From assembly GCA_964486145.1 (NCBI GenBank), contig CAZAMT010000162.1, positions 1 to 8,971 of the forward strand: a stretch of 8,971 nucleotides of DNA, written 5' to 3'. The notes beneath the pieces were generated by a model. That model had not been told where the DNA came from and ran no database searches. It saw only the letters and a program-made list of their open reading frames with translations. Positions 7,585-8,971 of this stretch are shown here, piece by piece. Position 1 is the stretch's first letter. Every line of letters starts with the position of its first letter. The translations under genes and the position numbers were made by a program. This stretch comes from CAZAMT01 sp964486145. Lineage in GTDB: Bacteria > Bacteroidota > Bacteroidia > Bacteroidales > JAAAOM01.

Positions 7585-8904
7585 ATGATACAACGGATAA
7601 ACAAGCAAATTGTAAACTTCCCTTTCAAACCGGGTATCTTTCCATTTTTCTATGGATGGGTTGTTTTGATTGCCGGTATCATTGGTGTTATTATGAGTGT
7701 GCCGGGACAGACTGTCGGGGTATCTGTTTTTACTGATAAACTTATTGATGCATTGAAAATATCAAGAACAAGCCTGAGTGTCGCCTACATGCTGGGAACA
7801 GGGCTCAGTGCCCTTATAATGACGTTTGCCGGAATTTTTTATGACCGGATGGGGGCAAGGTTGATGGCCAGCGTATCTGCCCTCTTTCTTGCAGGCGTAC
7901 TGGTCCTTTTATCTCAAATTGATCATGTTATTTTTTTCATACAGAATCTGCTTGATGTGCATTCTGTTGCGGTTACAATGATTGTTGTTACACTTTCATT
8001 TTTCTTGCTCCGCCTGTTTGGTCAGGGTATATTAACCATGGTATCAAGAAACATGGTTATGAAATGGTTTGACCGCTATCGCGGGCTTGCCAATGGTATA
8101 CTGGGTATTATGATCTCTTTTGGATTTTCTTACGCTCCCCGTTATTTTAATGATCTTATTGAAGCATCCAATTGGCGCCTGGCCTGGATGAACATTGCAC
8201 TGATTTTATTGGGATTCACGGTATTTGCTTTTTTATTTTTCAGGGATGACCCGTTTGAATGCAATCAAAAACCCGATGGTCTGCCTGTGGCTAATGCCGG
8301 TTCTGACAACGCTGTTAAAAAGCAGCAGGTCCGTAATTTCACTTTGGCTGAAACCATTCGGACGTATTCGTTCTGGATGTTTAATCTCGGTCTGTTTCTT
8401 TCGGGCTTGTTTGTCACGGCATTTACATTTCATGTTGTTTCCATATTTGATATCGCGAGTTTATCCAAAGAAACAGCAATATCCATATTTCTGCCTGCTG
8501 CATTAATATCGGTTGCTTTTCATTTTGCCGGAAGCTTGTTGAGTGATTATATTCCCTTGAAATACCTTCTAATGACACTTATCCTGGGTTTACTGTTAAG
8601 CATGATCTCCGTTTTGTACCTTCAAAATTCGTTATTTTATAAAATTTTAATTCTCGGCAACGGTATCTCTACTGGCATGTTTGGCACCCTCATCGCTGTT
8701 ACCTGGCCAAAGCTTTATGGAACAAAACATTTGGGGGCAATCAGCGGGTTTTCTTTAAGTTGGGTCGTTGCAGGAAGTGCCGTAGGACCATTTTTTTTAA
8801 GCCTTTCATTTAAATACACGGCAAAATATACCTTGTCTCTGCATTTTTTAATTATATTTACTATAATCTTATTTATTTTATCATCATTTTTGAAAGAAAA
8901 TTAA
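7585..8904 (+). CDS. Major facilitator superfamily transporter
   Basis: This protein of 439 residues has about twelve hydrophobic segments and the usual MFS shape. Motif A, between the second and third segments, reads GIFYDRMGAR at 83-92. An earlier PGQTVGVSVF segment (40-49) marks a subgroup of bacterial MFS proteins, and the central cytoplasmic loop (about 220-258) begins RDDPFECNQKPDG, like the loop of oxalate/formate-antiporter and monocarboxylate-porter relatives. The substrate cannot be predicted. The reading frame can begin at a TTG at 7582, but the ATG at 7585 is preferred, with a GAG-containing purine stretch (AAAGAG) about 8-13 bases upstream. It lies 11 bases after the CruF-like gene on the same strand, so the two are probably co-transcribed, although no carotenoid role is established for this type of transporter. 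Confidence 0.92.
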   Translation: MIQRINKQIVNFPFKPGIFPFFYGWVVLIAGIIGVIMSVPGQTVGVSVFTDKLIDALKISRTSLSVAYMLGTGLSALIMTFAGIFYDRMGARLMASVSALFLAGVLVLLSQIDHVIFFIQNLLDVHSVAVTMIVVTLSFFLLRLFGQGILTMVSRNMVMKWFDRYRGLANGILGIMISFGFSYAPRYFNDLIEASNWRLAWMNIALILLGFTVFAFLFFRDDPFECNQKPDGLPVANAGSDNAVKKQQVRNFTLAETIRTYSFWMFNLGLFLSGLFVTAFTFHVVSIFDIASLSKETAISIFLPAALISVAFHFAGSLLSDYIPLKYLLMTLILGLLLSMISVLYLQNSLFYKILILGNGISTGMFGTLIAVTWPKLYGTKHLGAISGFSLSWVVAGSAVGPFFLSLSFKYTAKYTLSLHFLIIFTIILFILSSFLKEN

Positions 8905-8971
8905 TCATATTTCTTGTGTTTAAAAGTTGTGACCAGTCTGATTGTGTGCCACACTTTTTAATCATTGTGCG

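Noticed and set aside
8940..8963. Possible terminator after the transporter: GTGT-GCC-ACAC followed by TTTTT
   Set aside because: The stem before the T run is only four base pairs. An outer GATT/AATC pairing places the T run as a bulge inside the structure, so it does not look like a normal intrinsic terminator.

Overview
The window is AT-rich DNA from a member of the Bacteroidota. The evidence is a type IX secretion system protein with its own C-terminal sorting domain (PorZ-like), a RecO of the Bacteroidota type, a CrtYcd-type fused lycopene cyclase, and gene starts that lack strong Shine-Dalgarno sequences. The species cannot be named from this sequence.

Layout. Positions 1-146 are non-coding and rich in short inverted repeats. 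Positions 147-3178 (+) hold a two-gene unit: a PorZ-like secreted beta-propeller protein, then recO, joined by a one-base stop/start overlap. Positions 3252-6814 (-) hold a carotenoid operon, read crtI, crtB, crtZ and a fused lycopene cyclase, which converges on recO. Positions 6815-6916 are a short divergent control region. Positions 6917-8904 (+) hold a CruF-type carotenoid membrane protein (DUF422) followed 11 bases later by a major facilitator superfamily transporter. Positions 8905-8971 have no clear gene.

How the genes work together. CrtB condenses two geranylgeranyl diphosphates to phytoene, CrtI desaturates it to lycopene, the cyclase makes beta-ionone rings, and CrtZ adds 3-hydroxyl groups. 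These four alone predict beta-carotene, cryptoxanthin and zeaxanthin. The divergent DUF422 gene belongs to the family containing CruF, a carotenoid 1',2'-hydratase. This raises the possibility of a monocyclic, 1'-hydroxylated product of the saproxanthin type. GGPP synthase, ketolase, 3',4'-desaturase, regulator and rhodopsin genes are not in the window, so the end product cannot be fixed.

Nothing here amounts to a clearly new system. The most useful leads are the transporter linked to the carotenoid hydratase-like gene, the inverted repeat over that gene's start codon in the divergent control region, and the structured non-coding block at the left edge.
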